From Kalmusia sp. IMI 367209 (Eukaryota; Ascomycota; Dothideomycetes; Pleosporales; Didymosphaeriaceae): a stretch of 64,000 nucleotides of DNA. Positions within the stretch are counted from its first letter, which is position 1, and every line of letters begins with the position of its first letter. Where the stretch lies: contig JAPEUQ010000021.1 of NCBI GenBank assembly GCA_027946365.1, forward strand, positions 372,001-436,000. Reading direction: 5' to 3'. The translations under genes were made by a program, and so were the position numbers. Below the pieces are notes generated by a model, which searched no databases, was not told the origin of the DNA, and was given only the letters and a program-made list of their open reading frames with translations. This document shows positions 24,410 through 35,385 of this stretch, piece after piece.

Positions 24410-25657
24410 ATGCACGTCTTAATTAGCGGGGCAGGTATAGCAGGACCGACCTTAGCATGGTTTCTCGCAAAAGCTGGCGTTAGCGTTACTGTCGTGGAAA
24501 AGAGCGACGCAATCCGCCCATACGGTCAGAGCATTGAAATGCAAGGCAGCGCACTCGCTGCCTTCAAGAAAACAGGACTTTGGGAGAAACTCAAAGAACG
24601 CAACACGACAGAGATCGGTTCTCAGTTCATTGATCCTAATGGAAGGCCTATTGCACCTTTTCCACTCCGAGAGGGCCTTCAAGCGAGCCTTACGTCGGCA
24701 TACGAAATTCTTCGTGGAGATCTCGCAGCAATCCTATACCAGGCAACGAAGGAGCACCCAAATGTTGAATACCGATTCAGCACTACGGTCACACGTGTCG
24801 TTTCCAACGGAGAGGACTGCGTCAAGGTTGAGCTTAGTGACGGATGCGTGCACGAGTTCGACCTGCTTGTCGCAGCAGACGGTCAGTGGTCCAAGATTCG
24901 CAAACAGTGTTTCGATTCGGATGGTGTCACGATGATCCACAAGGGCATGTACAGCGCATACTGGACCATTCCACGCCTGCCCTCAGACAACGACTGGTGG
25001 AACCTGTATCTAGGCCTAAACAGCAAAAACATTGCACTCAGACCTGATCCTTACGGTACCGTCAGGGTATACATGACGTGCATGCCAAATGGTGATGCGC
25101 AAGCACAGGCCTGGCGAGAGGCTTCCAGAAGTGACAGACAGACCCAAGAAGATCTTCTGAGGAAGGAATTCGCAGATGCAGGATGGCAGGCAGAGAGGTT
25201 CTTAGCCCACATGGATCAGTCACCAGACTTCTATTTTCAGGTCATTGAGCAAGTACGCATGTCGAAATGGTCAACCTCTCGCGTCATCTGTCTAGGAGAC
25301 ACTGCGTATGCGCCAACTCCAATCACTGGCTCGGGGACATCGCTTGCAGTGCTTGGGGCTTATGTCCTTGCCGGCGAGATAAGTACTTTACAAGAGGGGG
25401 AGCACCCTTCAAAAGCGCTCGATGCGTATGAGCGCAAGTTCCGTCCCTTTGTCGAGGAAACGCAGAAGATACCGTCTTTTATTCCAGGCATAGCGCATCC
25501 CAGAACGGTTTGGCAGCGATGGCTTCTTCAGGTCCTCTTAAAATTCGTGTCCTGGGCCATAGCGATACCTTGGATGGCGCGATGGTTAGGTTCTGAGGAG
25601 AAAGAGGACGAGAGCTTCCCATTACCGCAATATCCGCGTTTCGACGAATTGGAGTAA
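24410..25657 (+). CDS. FAD-dependent monooxygenase (PHBH/TetX-like)
   Basis: Intronless, 415 aa. Group A flavin monooxygenase signatures are complete: the dinucleotide-binding GAGIAGPTLAWFLAKAG at the N-terminus ending in an acidic residue (VVEKSD), the DG motif region VAADGQWSKIRK, and the GD motif ICLGDTAYAPTPITGSG. These enzymes hydroxylate or epoxidise small molecules with NAD(P)H and oxygen. There is no signal peptide; the C-terminus has a hydrophobic patch (LLQVLLKFVSWAIAIPW) which might associate with membranes. It lies in a block with a HET gene, a DHA2 exporter and an aldo-keto reductase. Substrate unknown; secondary-metabolite tailoring or detoxification are the usual roles. Confidence 0.93.
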   Translation: MHVLISGAGIAGPTLAWFLAKAGVSVTVVEKSDAIRPYGQSIEMQGSALAAFKKTGLWEKLKERNTTEIGSQFIDPNGRPIAPFPLREGLQASLTSAYEILRGDLAAILYQATKEHPNVEYRFSTTVTRVVSNGEDCVKVELSDGCVHEFDLLVAADGQWSKIRKQCFDSDGVTMIHKGMYSAYWTIPRLPSDNDWWNLYLGLNSKNIALRPDPYGTVRVYMTCMPNGDAQAQAWREASRSDRQTQEDLLRKEFADAGWQAERFLAHMDQSPDFYFQVIEQVRMSKWSTSRVICLGDTAYAPTPITGSGTSLAVLGAYVLAGEISTLQEGEHPSKALDAYERKFRPFVEETQKIPSFIPGIAHPRTVWQRWLLQVLLKFVSWAIAIPWMARWLGSEEKEDESFPLPQYPRFDELE

Positions 25658-26066
25658 ACCACCGATGAGAAGTACTTTATAAAGGCAGGCAATTTGTTAG
25701 TCCCATTTCCTATTCACTTTCATGTTGTGTATCAATATTACCCTCAAGATTAGAGATCCACTCATATGATGCTTGTATAATTAGAAATCATGTAATGTAT
25801 TTGTAGATATATGTAGAGTTGTTGTGCACTTGATTTGTAGCTCGTAGACTGCTACAACGTCTAAATATCTACTTGATGATCAAGAACATCCCTTGTCAGT
25901 CCCCCGGCCAGTGCGTGACAGGCTTCAGGATAGTCGAATGTAGGAATAAGGACCACTTCACGAACAACTACGGAGCTGAAGGTCCAGGTCCGTGCGCTTA
26001 TCGATACGGAAATACAGCAAGCAAAATGCCCCCACCCCTAACCTTTACCCACCTACCACATCTCCA
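25658..26066. other. Intergenic, no gene seen
   Basis: 409 bases between two plus-strand genes. The frame of the HET gene continues upstream of its ATG for 25 codons from a GTG, but no earlier ATG is in frame there. Confidence 0.5.
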
Positions 26067-28283
26067 ATGCACATCAAACGTCCCGAGTCAGCGCTTCTCT
26101 GCTCCCAATGCTCTCCGCTCTCACCGTTGCTCGTCGATATCAGCGCGGCGTCCAAGTCGTACAAAGCTCACGACGAGTGGTGGGCAGACACTTTCGGCAA
26201 GGTCAAACTGAGTATTCAGGGCTTGTCACCCAATGAATGCGAACTGTGCCGAATACTGCACAAAACTTTCTCGCAGGCTTCCGAATTTGACGCAGGCACC
26301 ACAGTGATCAAGCTATCCGCCCATAAATTCTGCACATATAAAAATTTAGAGTATCACACCTGCAGCTTCGAAGCATGCAGAATTCACTTGATTCTGGCCC
26401 CAGTGCTACCCGTAGTCACAATAGAAGATGAGGAGCTTGTACATGCATTTGCAGGCCGTCCTGTATTACAGTCGTTCAATCCTTTGTTGGCGAGGATTTG
26501 GGTATCAAAATGCCATCAGCAGCATCCTGCATGTAGGCCGGTCCACTCTCCGAAAGATTTTAGCTTCTCCTTCCGTGTCATCGATGTGCAAGAAGGACGG
26601 CTAGTAGATGCGCCATCGAACGCACGCTTTATTGCTTTAAGCTACGTTTGGGGAGGCATAAAGCAGGTCATGCTGAAGAAGACAAACAAAATGTTCTTGG
26701 AGCAGCCTGGATCGATAACCCCTGAGGGATTATCGGAGGCGACTGGGGAATATGCCCATGTCAAGGAAGAGGTCGATGCGGAAGGAAGAACAATTCCACA
26801 AACGATTCGAGATGCGATACGACTATGTCAACTTATGGATGAGCGCTACTTATGGACAGACTCGCTTTGCATCATGCAGGATGACGAGATACAGATGGAC
26901 AATGGAGCGTGGACTAATGCCGATAAATTGGCTCAGATACCAAACATGAACATTATCTATGGCGCTTCGGCGCTCACCATCATCGCGGCATGCGGTACAG
27001 ATTCTAACGCCGGACTCCCAGGTGTGTATGCAAGCAGTACACGTACAAGTCAAACAGTAGGCAAAATTGGCGACCAGATCTTTGTGTCTATTCAAGATGA
27101 CCCCATGGACACCTTTTGGAAGTCAATATGGTGTAGCCGAGCCTGGACGTTCCAGGAATTCTTGCTTTCAAAACAGCACATGATATTTTTGCCCAACCAA
27201 GTTGTCTTTCACTGCGGTACTCTAGCGTGGTGCGAAGACCAACCCCTTGAGTATATCGATGATACGATGTCGCATACCTTTGCAGTTCCAGCATGGACAA
27301 AATCGTGGCAGTTGAATCCCTTAAAGCTACCTGATCGGTCGAAGTGGGCGGAAGATATCTTCTTCCCGGGCATATTTATTAACCAGTATTATCAAAACTG
27401 GCTGAAAAACTTCCTGAAAAGACGCCTCACCGTGCCATCGGACATTCTCTTCGCATTTGATGGAGCGCTTTCGGCTTCAAATCGCATTCTCGGGGCTTTC
27501 CATCATGGACTTCCAATAAACTATTTTTGTGAGACTCTAAACTGGGGCGTGGGATTGAGATCATCCTCATATCGCGTGGAATCTCCTTATCAGGGGCTGA
27601 CACAGCGCAGACTGGGTTTTCCTTCTTGGTCTTGGGCTGGGTGGATATGGGATCTGCCACCGATTGAGGAATTCACAGTCTACTATGGCGGGAAACCAGC
27701 ATCTCATTGGAGTCGGATTGGTATTTGGGGCACAAGAATTTCTGCAGCCGGTAACATCGAGCTTTGGAAGATATCTTCTCCAGACATGGAAGGATGGGAA
27801 AGTTTGCAAATGTTCCCCGATTCAGCTCTCCGCATGGATAGATCCTGGATCGATAACGAACTCCCAAAACACCTCGAGACTATCAAAAGATCTGCCATAC
27901 CTTCAAATTGCCTCATCATCAAAACCGTCATAGCCACTATCTTTATCAGCTCCCAACCTCTCAATAAATACAGCAACCACTTTCGAGTTTTTCCGTCTGC
28001 TGATTTCTCTCCCACCCAGTCGCTAGGGGGTATAGGATTTTCAAGCGAGTGGAAAGACAAGATCAACGCGGGCCTACAACTGCAGATCATCATTGTGGGG
28101 AGGTGGTTTCAGGGTCATGACTTAAAGTTTCCAGATCAGACGGATGAGGATAACCCGACAATCAAGTGTCTGGTCGTTCAACAGGTTCGTGATGGGATCT
28201 TTGAGAGACTGAATACGTTCACAGCAGAAGCTTCCTTGATGAAACGGTTGGACTGGACACCTATCGAGGCTGTGTTGCAATGA
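26067..28283 (+). CDS. HET-domain protein (heterokaryon incompatibility type)
   Basis: Intronless, 738 aa from the first in-frame ATG. HET domain blocks are clear: FIALSYVWGG, then TIRDAIRLCQLMDERYLWTD with SLCIMQDD, then MNIIYGASALTIIAACG, and SRAWTFQEFLLS with a following cysteine block (VVFHC). The N-terminal part has two CxxC pairs (LLCSQC, ECELCRIL) often seen before HET domains in this group. The C-terminal half has conserved-looking WSWAGW but no NACHT, WD40 or ankyrin repeats, so this is a stand-alone HET protein. HET domains trigger cell death on non-self recognition in filamentous fungi; whether this one is active is unknown. Confidence 0.93.
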   Translation: MHIKRPESALLCSQCSPLSPLLVDISAASKSYKAHDEWWADTFGKVKLSIQGLSPNECELCRILHKTFSQASEFDAGTTVIKLSAHKFCTYKNLEYHTCSFEACRIHLILAPVLPVVTIEDEELVHAFAGRPVLQSFNPLLARIWVSKCHQQHPACRPVHSPKDFSFSFRVIDVQEGRLVDAPSNARFIALSYVWGGIKQVMLKKTNKMFLEQPGSITPEGLSEATGEYAHVKEEVDAEGRTIPQTIRDAIRLCQLMDERYLWTDSLCIMQDDEIQMDNGAWTNADKLAQIPNMNIIYGASALTIIAACGTDSNAGLPGVYASSTRTSQTVGKIGDQIFVSIQDDPMDTFWKSIWCSRAWTFQEFLLSKQHMIFLPNQVVFHCGTLAWCEDQPLEYIDDTMSHTFAVPAWTKSWQLNPLKLPDRSKWAEDIFFPGIFINQYYQNWLKNFLKRRLTVPSDILFAFDGALSASNRILGAFHHGLPINYFCETLNWGVGLRSSSYRVESPYQGLTQRRLGFPSWSWAGWIWDLPPIEEFTVYYGGKPASHWSRIGIWGTRISAAGNIELWKISSPDMEGWESLQMFPDSALRMDRSWIDNELPKHLETIKRSAIPSNCLIIKTVIATIFISSQPLNKYSNHFRVFPSADFSPTQSLGGIGFSSEWKDKINAGLQLQIIIVGRWFQGHDLKFPDQTDEDNPTIKCLVVQQVRDGIFERLNTFTAEASLMKRLDWTPIEAVLQ

Positions 28284-29335
28284 GTCAATGGGTAATAATG
28301 ACCAAAAATAGCCACGAGGCATTCTTGTCCTGCCAAAGCAGACATTACCTCTCCACCGCTGCTTGACACCATTGACATAGTGTTTCGTTGAGATCTCATC
28401 ATTTGGTCAAGAGCTTGATCTTTCTATTTGCTTCTTACACTGACTATACTTCCTTTTTGACACGTGCGCATTACCTGGGAATCCTTCTTTTATTGTGAAC
28501 GTCTTTACTGTGTGCAAACACTTGTCATTGTATTTGTGACACCACGACACTGCCTGCGTTTAGGGATCCAACGCGCTTCTGCTCTTAATGACAGCTGGCT
28601 ACTAACTGGTGTTTACTTACAGTCGGCAGGGCTTTGTTCCTCAAAAGTTTAGATCCATACATACACTTTGCGCTGCGACAAGTCAACTGTATGGCTTCCC
28701 CGCTGAAGGCGTCCATTGGAATTAGTACAAGTGCTCTGCAAACCAAGTTAATCTTTCATAGTACTAATCGTGACTCTTTCAACGTAATCGATGAATCAAC
28801 AACGAAAGGCTTCTGCTGGGGACGTAGGAAAGATCGTCCCCAATGAGCTATACGCTTGAGATGTCAGATCAATGCCAAGGGTATCTAAAACAGGAAGACT
28901 CAAATAGTACCAAGCACGCTACAAACCATTATTCGAATGGTCATATGGGCATCAAGGACCCAAACAGTGTCTTCACGTGGGTATCCTAATGGTAGTGTGG
29001 TAACTCTCATTGTAATTCAAAATTGTCAGGTTCTATTGCTGAGCGGAGCACGACATTTGATTGGCTTTCAAGTTGAATAGTTTGATTGAAGCAAGATACA
29101 CTACGTTTACACTATACGATGACCTCCGATAACTTTGCAAATCTAACGTTTTTCACTGTTCGATTGTGAAGTACAAAATTTCAAGGGAAAATCTTTCTGT
29201 CGATGACAGTTATCGCTAAAGTGCCATAGAAATTATAGCAAATGGCCCAACTATACGGATATACCGGAGTACACTATCCTTCATATAGATTGACACTATC
29301 AGCAAATAGACACATAGTATTAGGATTACAGCCTA
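28284..29335. other. Intergenic, AT-richer, no gene seen
   Basis: About 1 kb between convergent genes. No coding frame with recognisable content. Confidence 0.55.
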
Positions 29336-31123
29336 CTACTCGCGCTTCAATCCTACTTTCCCTGCTTTCCTCAGTCCAACAACAGCAATGACCCCACAAA
29401 TTAACATATACGCGAACATCGTCCAAAAACTCGCCTGATACCCCTTTAATACCTGCATCGGATCCTCTTCAAACGCCCCACCCTCATCACCAGCATGACT
29501 GGCGCCATTGTTGCTGTCTATGACACCCAACGCAACGACTTGGCACACTCCTACGCCTAGACTCATACCAAACTGCGCAACAGTGTTGAAAACAGCACCA
29601 GCTAATGCCTGCGTCTTTTCAGGAAAGCTATCGCTGACAATGATGAGTCCAACGGTAAATAGCACGTCACCACTGAAAGGCGCAAAGACTTGCGCCCAAA
29701 ACTCGAGGTACCAATAGTTCCACGCTGGGTTGACGAGAGCCATCATGAGAGGCGAAGCCGCGCAGATGAAAGTTGAGGCTGCAACGAGCCAGCGCGCAGA
29801 GATGCGGTGGACGACAAGTCCGACAGTCAAATTAATGAAGACACCCGTTACGAGGTTGGGTAGGAGATAGAGGGATGTTGTTAGTGTGGAGGCGTCTTGA
29901 ACTTCTTGGAAACTGGGATAGGTTAGTAACTTAAAGCTGCGATCTGAGGGTATAGCTTGGACGTACTAGAGGCTAGAGAAGATCTCGATGGAGTTTATAA
30001 CGCCGTATGAGAGGGCGACCATAACGCAGGTAGACGAGAACGCGGTATTTTTCCAGAGAGTGTTCGGGATAAGAGCGGGTCTACCTGCCCGAGTTTGAAA
30101 GTGCATCCACGCCGGGAACGCAAGGAGAAGAACCAGGCTGACGGCAAGGAGTGATGCTGTTTCGGCAGATCTGATGGTAGATAGATCAGCGCTCAAAATG
30201 CTATCAACAAGATTAGCGCACTATGCAGATGCTGAGGTACATGCTGATACTCACGCAAGCACATAAGCCAGAATGGCTAATCCTCCACTCGCAATGATAC
30301 CGCCCACCCAGTCGATATCCTTCCTCAATCTTTCCCAAGTCGGACGCGATCCAGCCGTTACTACAGTATTGACCTTCGGCAGTGCCCAATAGGCAGCAAT
30401 AGCAGCGACCAGCGTCGCACCTCCGCTCAAGTAAAATCCCGATCGCCATCCGGCTTTTTCAATCATAATCCCACTCAGCACCAGGCCCACGGAGAATCCC
30501 AACGGCTGGCTCAGACCAAGACATCCAAATGCAACATTGCGCACCCTACCGGCGGGCACAGCTGCCGTGATAATCGACACAGAAGCAGGTAAATGCATAG
30601 CCAGCGCTCCACCCTGAACAGCACGGAAAGCAACAAGTTGAACGCCTGTTTGCGCCAGGCCGCACCCTAGCGTGAATGCACCTAGTAAGAACACTCCAAG
30701 CAACTCGAGACTCCTTGCGCCCACTATGTCCGCGACGGCTCCGGCAATCAGTAGCAGAGCTCCTGACGTCAACCCATAGACGCTCTGCGGCCATAGATAC
30801 AGTGCACGCTCCAGGTTGATGGAGCGTGCGATGACAGGTAGGCCGACGGTGATGATGCCATTAGTAAAGCTGGCAAAGAAGTTGATGAGAGATGGCTGGA
30901 AAATAGTCAAAATAAGACGCGCTTTTGAGAGTTGCGGTTTTGTGTTTTGCGCAATAGCAATAGATTGCTCATCATTGGAGGGCGTGGAGGAAATAACGAG
31001 GCTAGAAATAGATGAAGATGGTGACGACGAAGGAGGGCCCCCTGAGCAAGTCGCCGGCCGATAGGCGGATTCAGGAGCTATTGGATGGACGCTGGAAAGC
31101 TCAATTGTTTCTGTTGCGCTCAT
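29336..31123 (-). CDS. MFS exporter, DHA2-like (14-span drug:H+ antiporter type)
   Basis: Three exons: 30255-31123, 29967-30200, 29336-29912; both introns are 54 bases; product 559 aa. The joins restore YVLA-ILSADLSTIRS and FSSLY-FQEVQDAS. After a roughly 75-residue Ser-rich cytoplasmic tail the protein alternates hydrophobic helices. Landmarks are ALYLWPQSVYGLTSGALLL, VGARSLELLGVF (motif A region), FRAVQGGALAMHLPASVSI (TM4, motif B region) and LGLSQPLGFSVGLVLSG (motif C region), as in fungal DHA2 multidrug or metabolite exporters. Its neighbour on the same strand is an aldo-keto reductase. Substrate unknown. Confidence 0.9.
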
Positions 31124-32190
31124 CCTGGGCGGCGCGTTAATCTCTATGGGTACGATTGGTGACCTCGGGGCTGATGATGGTGAATATTCGATGATTGTTG
31201 GTGATTTTCTTTTTCTGTCGCGACTTGGCTGGTCGGCTCGACAATTAATTGCGTATGGCGGTGAAAACGCGAGGACTATCTTTCAAGCCACTCATTTTGA
31301 ACGGGCGGCCCAACCTTCAAATAATTGAGCCGAGAAGAACTAAGCCTGAGTAAAAAACTTAGTGGACTAGCTCTGCGCCCTGCTTGTCAAAAGGGCGCGG
31401 ACGCTCTGATTGGCCACTTTAGCAACACACTATGACGAGAAACTAGATCCTTCCCGACCTCAAAGGGTAACATGGAGAAACGAATGCGATGCGTTTACAG
31501 ATGCCGACTCCGTTAGTGGAGAACTCTTCCGGACTAACCCGGTCCGAGGAGACGAATGATAGATAAAGAAGCAGATGGGTGGGTGGGTAGAAGATGATGT
31601 GAAGAGCATCGTTGTACGCGCATACTGAGCTAATGAAGCTCACACAGTCTATTTCGGACTGACACAATGTGTGAGCGCGGCTAAAGAGAGGGTTCATCAA
31701 AATTAGAATCTCTCTGTGAACATTTGCAGGATACATTCTGCTGACCACCTACACCAGTTCAAAAGCCATATAATGGACTTGTTCATCTCTTGTCTGATAC
31801 ATTACCTAAGCAAGCTGTCACCCCTCCCAGCTTGTGCTAACAAGGTGTTCAGCCGGTTCATAATAGTAAGGCTGAATAGTCTGTCGAGCCTGCATCTCCC
31901 CAAGAGTTCAGTGTGTTTCATGCTAAGCGTGATATATTCAGATGAAAGAGGCGCCTGTTCTGTAGAGCAAACTCATACCAATCAATTCCAGAATCGAATC
32001 CTCACTGATTAGTTCTCAACCCAACGGATTGCAGGTTCTAAAATCTGTCCAAGCTCCTTCGACAAATAAACATGAGGTGCATGCCATTGCAGTATCATTG
32101 AACATACGGAATGAATGCCGAAATCACAATTTGCTATACAGTGAAATTTTTCAAGTCACCCTGACATATTGTGGCTATTGCGCACTGTCT
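31124..32190. other. Intergenic, no gene seen
   Basis: 1.07 kb upstream of the DHA2 gene... the left part holds its promoter; the right part lies beyond the 3' end of the aldo-keto reductase. No coding frame supported. Confidence 0.5.
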
Positions 32191-33248
32191 TCACGCATCG
32201 TCCAAACCTTCGAACAAATGCACACCCCAGCCCTTGCTAGGATTGTTAAACCGCACCGGATGCTCGCCTAGCTCATCTATTTGTGCCAGGTCATCCGTCT
32301 CAAGCACACACTTTGTCGCCCCGAGGTTCTCTTCAATATACCTCTCATGCTTGCTTTTGGGAATTACGCTCGTTCCGCGACTTATGCCCCACGCCAGCAC
32401 AACTTGCGCCGGACTGCAATCACGCTTTTCTGCAATATACTTGATGGTTTCATTATCAAGAAGTAAGGGGGCTTTCGATTGAGTAGTCACTGAGCGACGT
32501 GACCGATCACCGTATGTCGGATTCATGTTTCCAAGAGGTGAGTACGCGGTGACCGCGATACCGTGCGCTTTATGGGCGTAAATCCATCTTGCCTGAGGAA
32601 GGTACGGATGAAGCTCCATCTGGTGCACCGCTGGTTTGACGTAGCTGTGCTCAATCAACTTCTTCAGCTGCGCGGGTGAGAAGTTCGAGATGCCGATATG
32701 ACGGACACGGCCAGTCTTGAGAAGCTTAGACATGGCATGCCAGGTCTTGACAAAGTCGTAGTGGTGCTTTTTGTCGTCGGGACCCTTGCCAACTGGCCAG
32801 TGCATGAGATATAGATCCAGATAATCGAGGTTCAAGTCTTGGAGCGTTTGGTTGAGCCCTGCTTCCACGCGGTCTGGCGCATGGCTATGCAAAGTTAGAA
32901 ATCATGGGTTGCCTTATGTAACTGAGGAGAAACGTACTGGTCATTCCATAATTTACTCGTTACCCAAATATTCTCCCGCTTCAGGCCATTCTCTTCCAAC
33001 CCCTTGTGTATTCCTTTGCCAACAGCTTCTTCATTTCCGTATGCCGCGGCGCAATCAATCTGCCTATAGCCTGTACCGATGGCGAAAGACACAGCATTCG
33101 TTGTATTTTCCGGGCTCTCCTTCAAATTCCATGTTCCAAAACCAATCGGTGGCTGTTCAATGCCTGCTGGCTTCAAGATGATGGGTTGCTGCTTGTTGCG
33201 GCATTCTGCAAGACCGACCAAGGCAGCGAAAGTGATTTGCACGCGCAT
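32191..33248 (-). CDS. Aldo-keto reductase with a signal-like N-terminus
   Basis: Two exons, 32938-33248 and 32191-32884 (53-base intron); product 334 aa. The aldo-keto reductase tetrad is visible: Asp and Tyr in YRQIDCAAAYGNE, Lys in VTSKLW, His in LYLMHWP. Further blocks are VRHIGISNFSPAQL, VHQMELHPYLPQ, YSPLGN and the cofactor-binding GTSVIPKSKHERYIEEN. It reduces aldehydes or ketones with NADPH. The usual start of the family (PPIGFGTWNL) is preceded by about 33 residues beginning MRVQITFAALVGLAEC, hydrophobic and possibly a signal peptide, which is odd for an enzyme normally cytosolic. It follows the DHA2 exporter on the same strand. Confidence 0.93.
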
Positions 33249-34074
33249 AATGATTTTGATTACTAGTAGTACATTGACAGAGGCGCCAATATGGTATTGT
33301 TGAACTGGAAAGATGTAGTGTTCTGGTTGAGACAATCATGACGTGCACTGCGGGGCCATACATGCATGTGCACGGACCACACTGGCAGTCTGGTGAAGCA
33401 GCTGCGCTAGCTACATTTCGCGCGATCGATACATGCCAGTCTAAAACAGAAAGACACTTCGAGATTCTGCTACGCTCAACGATCGTGGTAAGTCGACGTT
33501 GTGGTTTATATGCCAAAGGATGGAGATCCGCTTGTTCAGTAAGTGTTTGCCCGTGGCACGAGCGCGAGCTTAAGAAAGACGGAACCGGCGAGTGTCCTAG
33601 CCCACAGTTACTACTACCTTCTGCGCTCTTTGAAACTCGGGTGTCCCTCTGGCACGTGCCGATAAATAGCTAGTGCTATATTCGTGCATGGACTCCAAGG
33701 CCATCCCTACAAAACCTGGGTGAGCGATCCAGCGAAGCACACACAGGATGCCGATCAACAGGAACACAGCCTACGTTATTTGTTCCAGCAGATGTTCAAA
33801 ACAAAGAGCAAAAGAAAGGTAAACAAACAACGAGAACAAGGCATAGCCAGGATATCGGGGATAAAGGTCGCGGGAACGTCCAGCAAGATGAGAGCCTAAC
33901 GATTGCAATCGGGGCAATGGATCTTATTTCAGCCTGTCCATTGACCCTTAGCGAATGGCACCATGTAAGACCATCTCAATTCTTGACAGGACCTCTTATG
34001 ATTTTAACGAAGACATGAGCCTAGGATCTTCTGCCAGAATGTCGACCCCTCGTTTCATTCCAACGACACTCATC
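33249..34074. other. Intergenic, no intact gene
   Basis: Upstream region of the aldo-keto reductase, then sequence leading into the ankyrin-type relic. Coding-like fragments may begin near 33970 but are too broken to model. Confidence 0.45.
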
Positions 34075-35385
34075 CTAGATCGCGACAAGAAGGCGAGTCA
34101 AGCAGACTCGTATATTTGAGATTGACCAAATCAGTTAGCGATCTAGAATTGGCCTCTCGTGTAGCTGATTACAGCAACAAGGCCGTTTCAGATTACATTG
34201 ACGGATTAGAGCTTGCTAGCCCAGATGGCCTCTCTAAGAGAGACACCGATACCCCTTGCCAGCACAGTTGCATCACGGTTTGAGCACGAAATCGATGATC
34301 CTCCTAGCCTCTGGCAATATTGCCAGAACATGCTAGTTTACCACGCTGTTGCTGCGAGAAAAGGCATATGTCGTCCTAGGAAAAGCTCTCAAAATCCTCC
34401 ATTCTCAAGACATTCTAGCTTGGGCAGCAACACACAAGAATATACAGCATCGTGCAACGTTGGAATACTTTGTAGCCAAAAGAAATGTGATACCCTGGCT
34501 ACAATCTCTCTAACAACGTCCACGCCCTTCAAACCCATTAGGTAGTCCATTTTCGTATTCCATCGTATACGCCAAAAAGAACAGCCTGAAAGCGTTTGAG
34601 TACTTAGTCAAACAGTGGGTCAACTTGTCGTGCTTCGACTCGTTCTACCGGTCTGCATTGCACCACGCTGCCATGTGCCCGAACAGCTCTAGTATACCGC
34701 GCATCCATGAACTTGGGTCTGAAAATTGCACACGCATCTATCGTCAACGAGCAGGACGAAGAAGGCCGGACTGCTCTCTAAGTGGCAGCGTTCCACGCTA
34801 CAAAGAGGACTGTCAAGAAACGCCTCGACATGAGCGCAGAGGTCAATCTTTGCGACAGATGGGACAACATACCCCTTCACCTAGCGTGCCTTCGTGCAAA
34901 ACCCAACACTCACGTTCGGTCTGTGTTACGACAGCGATGAATCTGACTACAAATGAATTACACCGAGGAATAGGGAACGGAAACCGTCATCATCAGACGA
35001 ATCTCAATTCGCTTTATCTACCTCCAGCTCGCCAAAGCTTGTAGCAATCATTAGACAAAGCAGTAACTTTTGGTCTTTCGAGAACAGGAGCTCAAGCTCT
35101 TTCGAGAGCACTGATGAGAATATTAGAGGGGTCCGAAGAGTCAACAAGGTCGCCTGAGACGATGCTACGCACACAACTACCACTTTACTTTCCAAATGCC
35201 TACTCTCGAGAGAAAAAATTGACTACACAGACCTTGCGTCCAGTAGACTGCTCGCTCGAACGGAGCCGCTCTCCAGCGCCAGTCTTGATGATCAAGTCTC
35301 TGATGCTTTTGGTCTCGCAGACCCTCGCGATGCTACCGTAGGTACAGTCCTGCAGACCAGTGCACACACATGGACGATGAGTTAA
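34075..35385 (+). pseudogene. Decayed ankyrin-repeat-type gene
   Basis: Protein-like stretches on one strand follow each other with frame changes. They run from a fragment with SDLELASRVADYSNKA (34.1 kb), through ALKILHSQDILAWAATHKN and KNSLKAFEYLVKQW, to ankyrin-like RSALHHAAMCPN (34.65 kb). After a one-base shift near 34685 comes VNEQDEEGRTAL, where an in-frame TAA at 34779-34781 sits where the His of the ankyrin TALHxAA motif should be. VAAFHATKRTVKKRL and a second repeat (DNIPLHLACLR) follow. A Ser-rich tail reaches TMS-stop at about 35385 with one TGA inside. Several disabling changes make function unlikely. The original could have been a NACHT- or HET-ankyrin recognition protein, but that part is not readable. 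Confidence 0.7.
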
